Below the pieces are notes generated by a model. It made no database searches, was not told the DNA's origin, and saw nothing but the letters and a program-made list of their open reading frames with translations. Position numbers and translations under genes: made by a program. A DNA stretch of 64,000 nucleotides from Castellaniella sp049651205 (lineage in GTDB: Bacteria; Pseudomonadota; Gammaproteobacteria; Burkholderiales; Burkholderiaceae_B): assembly GCF_049651205.1 (NCBI RefSeq), contig NZ_JBASBR010000012.1:310001-374000 (forward strand), in the 5' to 3' direction. This document shows positions 60,829-64,000 of the stretch, piece by piece; position 1 is the first letter of the stretch; every line of letters begins with the position of its first letter.

Positions 60829-61593
60829 TTAGCTGAGACGCACACCCTCGTGCAAGGCCACCACGCCGGCTGTCATGTTGAAATACTGCACGCGATCGAA
60901 GCTCACGGTGCGCATCATGCTTGCCAGGGTTTCCTGATCGGGGTGCATGCGAATGGATTCTGCCAGATAGCGATAGCTGGCTTCGTCGGAAGCCACCACC
61001 TGCCCTATTTTGGGCAGTACATTAAAGGAGTACCAGTCGTAGACGGGTGCCAGCGCGGGCGCGACACGAGAGAACTCGAGCACCAGCAGCTTACCGCCCG
61101 GTTTGAGCACCCGATGCATTTCGGCAAGGGCCTGCTCTTTGTGAGTCATGTTGCGCAAGCCAAAGGCAACCGAGACCCGATCAAAATATTGATCGGGAAA
61201 CGGCAGGCATTCGGCATCGCAAACCGCCACCGGCGTGACGACACCGCGATCCAGCAGACGATCCCGGCCCACACGAAGCATGGAGCCGTTGATGTCGGTA
61301 AGCCAGACCTCGCCTTGCGGCCCCGCGCGGCGCGCAAACGCACGGGCGAGGTCTCCGGTGCCCCCGGCGATATCCAGCACCCGCATGCCCGGACGCACCT
61401 GGGCACGGCCAACGGTGAAGGATTTCCAGATACGATGCAGCCCGCCGGACATCAGATCGTTCATGATGTCGTAGCGGCTGGCTACAGAATGGAAAACCTC
61501 GGCGACGCGATGTGCTTTATCGGCTTCAGGTACCGTCTGGAAACCAAAATGGGTTTGCTGCCCTTGGCCGAAATCTTGGGGTATATCACTCAT
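60829..61593 (-). CDS. ubiE: Ubiquinone/menaquinone methyltransferase
   Basis: 254-aa SAM-dependent C-methyltransferase of ubiquinone synthesis. Signature blocks are VFHSVASRYDIMNDLMSGGLHRIWK, the SAM loop VLDIAGGTGDLARAFARR and the second family motif RVLKPGGKLLVLEFSRV. The ATG at 61593 is chosen (MSDIPQDFGQG). It is the first gene of the ubiE-Tim44-ubiJ-ubiB-rfaE2 group and is divergent from phoB, leaving 124 bp for both promoters. Confidence 0.95.
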   Translation of the reverse strand: MSDIPQDFGQGQQTHFGFQTVPEADKAHRVAEVFHSVASRYDIMNDLMSGGLHRIWKSFTVGRAQVRPGMRVLDIAGGTGDLARAFARRAGPQGEVWLTDINGSMLRVGRDRLLDRGVVTPVAVCDAECLPFPDQYFDRVSVAFGLRNMTHKEQALAEMHRVLKPGGKLLVLEFSRVAPALAPVYDWYSFNVLPKIGQVVASDEASYRYLAESIRMHPDQETLASMMRTVSFDRVQYFNMTAGVVALHEGVRLS

Positions 61594-61717
61594 GATTTGC
61601 GTATCGTACCGCATTCAGAAGGCTGTCCGTCATCCTGCATTGACAGCTGATCGTCACGAAAATGAAATAATGGCACCGTATGATGTTGTTCTGAACCATA
61701 ACGTCTACCGATTTTTG

Positions 61718-62413
61718 ATGCCCACGACAATCCTGATTATTGAAGACGAACCCGCCATCCAGGAGCTCCTGTCCGTCAATCTGCAACATGCAGGCTATCA
61801 GGTGCACGCAGCATTTAGCTGCCACGAGGCACAACAGCAGATCAAGCAACAGCTGCCCGACCTGATCCTGCTCGACTGGATGCTTCCGGATCAACCGGGC
61901 ATTCAGCTGGCGCACGCTTTGCGCCGGGACACCCGAACCCGCGACGTGCCCCTGATCATGCTCACAGCACGAGACACTGAACAGGACAAGGTGGATGGTT
62001 TGGAAGCCGGCGCAGATGACTACCTGACCAAACCCTTTTCGCCACGCGAACTTCTGGCCCGGATCAAGTCGCTGCTGCGGCGCCGTGCCCCGCAGCTGGC
62101 ACCGGATCCCGTGCAGGCTGGCCCCCTGACGCTCGACCCCAGCTCCCGTTCTGTGCACCTGGACGAGCAAGCAGTGTCCATGGGGCCCAGCGAGTTTCGC
62201 CTCCTGCACTTTTTCGCAACCCATGGTCAACGCGTGTACACTCGCACCCAGCTGCTCGATCAGATCTGGGGAGACCACGTCTTCCTGGAAGAGCGCACCG
62301 TCGACGTCCATGTCCGTCGGCTGCGCAAGGCCCTGTCGACAGTGGGTCAGGAGCACCTGATCCAGACCATCCGCGGGACAGGCTACCGCTTCAGCACGAC
62401 ACACTCCTCATGA
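61718..62413 (+). CDS. phoB: Phosphate regulon response regulator
   Basis: 231-aa OmpR/PhoB response regulator. The receiver acceptor is Asp53 in LILLDWMLPD, with the acidic pocket IIEDEP and switch Lys in DYLTKPFSP. The C-terminal winged helix reads GPSEFRLLHFFATHGQRVYTRTQLLDQIWGDHVFLEERTVDVHVRRLRKAL. The ATG at 61718 gives the canonical MPTTILIIED start. The stop overlaps the phoR start. No clear Pho box is visible upstream. Confidence 0.94.
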   Translation: MPTTILIIEDEPAIQELLSVNLQHAGYQVHAAFSCHEAQQQIKQQLPDLILLDWMLPDQPGIQLAHALRRDTRTRDVPLIMLTARDTEQDKVDGLEAGADDYLTKPFSPRELLARIKSLLRRRAPQLAPDPVQAGPLTLDPSSRSVHLDEQAVSMGPSEFRLLHFFATHGQRVYTRTQLLDQIWGDHVFLEERTVDVHVRRLRKALSTVGQEHLIQTIRGTGYRFSTTHSS

Positions 62414-63765
62414 CCAAAACGCTTGTTACCGTCACGCTCTGGGCCCTGGGTGGCTGGCTGCTGGGTGCATGGCTGGGAGCAGCAACAGGTTGGGCAGTGT
62501 TTGCACTGGGCCTGCTGATGATGGTGCTGGTCAGCGGGGTACAGCTCTCGCGGATTTCCCGCTGGGTGCTCCGCATCGACGATCCCCCCCCGGCTTCCAT
62601 TGGGCCCTGGGACGAAGTGCTGGCACCGGTGTATCGCAAGCTGAAGCAAAACCGCATGGATCTGCAAGAGCGCAGCCGCAATTTCCAGCGTGCACTGCTG
62701 GCGGCCGAAGCACTGCCCGATGGCGCCCTGATGCTGGCCCCCGACAAAACCCTGCTATGGTGCAATCAGACCGCAGCCGAACATCTGGGCCTGAACCTGC
62801 AACAAGACCGTGGCCACAGCATCTTCAACATCATCCGCACACCTGAATTTGGCGCATACGCAGGCCAGGACAGCTGGGACAAACCACTGATCCTGCACTG
62901 GGGGGGCAGCCGCCAGCCGCGCACCCTGATGTTGCATCTGGCACCTTATGGCGCGGGCCAGTTTTTGATGGTCACGCGCGATATCACCCAGATCGAAAGG
63001 CTGGAAAACACACGCAAGGATTTTGTGGCCAATGTATCGCACGAAATGCGCACCCCCCTGACAGTGCTGTCGGGATTCATCGAAACTTTGCAAGACCTGC
63101 CCGAAGAAGCCATCAGCGCAGAACAGCGTCGTCATTATCTGCAACTGATGGCACAGCAAGCCAGCAATATGCAGGCACTGGTGTCCGACCTGCTGACACT
63201 ATCCTCGCTTGAAACCAAACCCAACCAGGTCGGTGAAGCCGTGGATGTTCCAGCCCTGATCCAGGCGGCTCTGACACAGGGCCGGGCACTTTCTGCAGGC
63301 CAGCATCGGTTTAAAACCCAACTCTGTAAAACCCTGCACATCATGGGGCACGAAGCCGAACTTTCTTCAGCCATCAGCAATCTGATCAGCAATGCAGTGC
63401 GGTACACCCCCCCAGAGGGCGCGATTACAGTGGTGTGGCAGCGTGATGACGACGGACGTGCCAGCTTTCAGGTGCAAGACACAGGGATCGGCGTGGAGGC
63501 CACCCATATCCCGCGTCTGACCGAGCGATTTTTCCGGGTAGACCGCGGACGTTCGCGCGCGACCGGAGGCACGGGCCTGGGTCTGGCCATCACCAAGCAT
63601 GTGGCACTACGCCACCAGGCCACGCTGAATATTGACAGCACACCGGGCAAGGGCAGCGTTTTTACGATCCGATTCCCAGCCGAGCGTGTTATAGAAACAG
63701 GCGATACGCCGGATTATCGGTCTCGTTCCAGTATGGATACCCCAGCGTCGACAGAAACTCTTTAA
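62410..63765 (+). CDS. phoR: Phosphate regulon sensor kinase
   Basis: 451-aa membrane histidine kinase. Two N-terminal helices (about residues 5-45) are followed by a linker and a PAS domain (LPDGALMLAPDKTLLWCNQTAAEHLGL). The phospho-acceptor His211 lies in VANVSHEMRTPLTVLSGF, and the ATPase has NLISNAVRYTPP, DTGIGVEATHIPRLTERFFR and GGTGLGLAITKHV. Its ATG overlaps the phoB stop (ATGA). The 3' end overlaps ilvA on the other strand by 77 bp. Confidence 0.94.
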   Translation: MTKTLVTVTLWALGGWLLGAWLGAATGWAVFALGLLMMVLVSGVQLSRISRWVLRIDDPPPASIGPWDEVLAPVYRKLKQNRMDLQERSRNFQRALLAAEALPDGALMLAPDKTLLWCNQTAAEHLGLNLQQDRGHSIFNIIRTPEFGAYAGQDSWDKPLILHWGGSRQPRTLMLHLAPYGAGQFLMVTRDITQIERLENTRKDFVANVSHEMRTPLTVLSGFIETLQDLPEEAISAEQRRHYLQLMAQQASNMQALVSDLLTLSSLETKPNQVGEAVDVPALIQAALTQGRALSAGQHRFKTQLCKTLHIMGHEAELSSAISNLISNAVRYTPPEGAITVVWQRDDDGRASFQVQDTGIGVEATHIPRLTERFFRVDRGRSRATGGTGLGLAITKHVALRHQATLNIDSTPGKGSVFTIRFPAERVIETGDTPDYRSRSSMDTPASTETL

Positions 63766-64000
63766 ACGCTTTTTTGTCTTCGGGGGGCACCTGGATACCC
63801 ACCAGGATGCGGCCGTAGTCATCACCCTGGCTACGGTAATGGAACAGGCTGATGTTCCAGTTGGGATTCATGGCGCCCAAAAACTTCATCAAGGCACCGG
63901 GACGCTCGGGAAACTCGAAACGGTACAGCACCTCATGTTTGGCCAATCCGGAATGCCCCCCCACCATGTAGCGCAGGTGGGTTTTGGCCATCTCGTTGCC
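63689..64000 (-). CDS. ilvA: Threonine deaminase, C-terminal part (cut by window edge)
   Basis: Last 103 residues of biosynthetic threonine ammonia-lyase, from the second ACT-like regulatory domain. The residues MAKTHLRYMVGGHSG, YRFEFPERPGALMKFL and WNISLFHYRSQGDDYGRILVGIQVP match the isoleucine-binding C-terminus, ending in ETDNPAYRLFL. The catalytic PLP domain lies right of base 64000. Converges on phoR with a 77-bp overlap. Confidence 0.93.
   Translation of the reverse strand, partial: GNEMAKTHLRYMVGGHSGLAKHEVLYRFEFPERPGALMKFLGAMNPNWNISLFHYRSQGDDYGRILVGIQVPPEDKKAFKEFLSTLGYPYWNETDNPAYRLFL

Noticed and set aside
61594..61717. Pho box upstream of phoB
   Set aside because: The CTGTCAT-N4-CTGTCAT pattern is not present as two proper half-sites.
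1..64000. Mobile elements, CRISPR arrays, phage genes, rRNA
   Set aside because: No transposase or integrase motifs, spaced direct repeats, phage structural genes or rRNA sequence were recognised.

Overview
The window reads as an uninterrupted stretch of chromosome from a betaproteobacterium of the order Burkholderiales, most likely family Alcaligenaceae. The evidence is the order of housekeeping genes (pilD-coaE-zapD, ispB next to tRNA-Pro, DUF3460-scpA-panC, ubiE-Tim44-ubiJ-ubiB-heptose adenylyltransferase, phoBR), the tripartite tricarboxylate (TctABC) transporter, the fused Nudix/ThiE-like protein and the moderately high G+C. I cannot name the genus. I see no insertion sequence, integrase, phage gene, CRISPR array or rRNA operon.

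Layout. 1-1.1 kb: 5' part of ilvD. 1.2-10.9 kb: an inorganic-carbon block with a Crp/Fnr regulator, PEP carboxylase (ppc), the DabA/DabB bicarbonate-accumulation pair, a NhaR-like LysR regulator and a beta-carbonic anhydrase. 11-15 kb: a Nudix hydrolase, a large PAS-GGDEF-EAL membrane protein and free methionine-(R)-sulfoxide reductase. 15-25 kb: a sugar-diacid (glucarate/galactarate type) catabolic and uptake island with 5-dehydro-4-deoxyglucarate dehydratase, a GntR/FadR regulator, two glucarate-dehydratase-family enolases, 2-oxoglutarate semialdehyde dehydrogenase and TctC-TctB-TctA. A shared 13-bp operator sequence recurs through this island and points to one local regulon. 25-27.5 kb: an unusual pair of a MmgE/PrpD-family protein and a ComA (phosphosulfolactate synthase)-family protein. 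27.5-30.7 kb: tRNA-Pro(CGG), octaprenyl diphosphate synthase, a DUF815 ATPase and a Nudix/ThiE-like fusion.

30.7-41.7 kb: an MdtABC-type RND efflux system with its outer-membrane factor, directly downstream of prepilin peptidase, coaE and zapD on the same strand. 41.7-47.1 kb: an NlpE-like lipoprotein, an orphan LuxR-type HTH protein, panC, scpA, DUF3460, a DHA2-family MFS transporter and an XRE/MmyB-type regulator. 47.1-54.5 kb: B12-related functions, namely cobalamin-dependent methionine synthase metH, a small 51-aa ORF, a cobalamin riboswitch, btuB and btuF. 54.5-56.2 kb: thiG and thiD. 56.3-61.6 kb: a PCMT-like methyltransferase, heptose-1-phosphate adenylyltransferase, ubiB, ubiJ, a Tim44-like protein and ubiE. 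61.7-63.8 kb: phoB-phoR, converging on the 3' end of ilvA, which runs off the right edge.

The three blocks most worth following up are the ppc-dab-carbonic anhydrase neighbourhood (bicarbonate supply for anaplerosis), the repeated GTYRTAYGATRAC operator of the sugar-diacid island, and the MmgE/PrpD-ComA pair, whose substrate I cannot assign.
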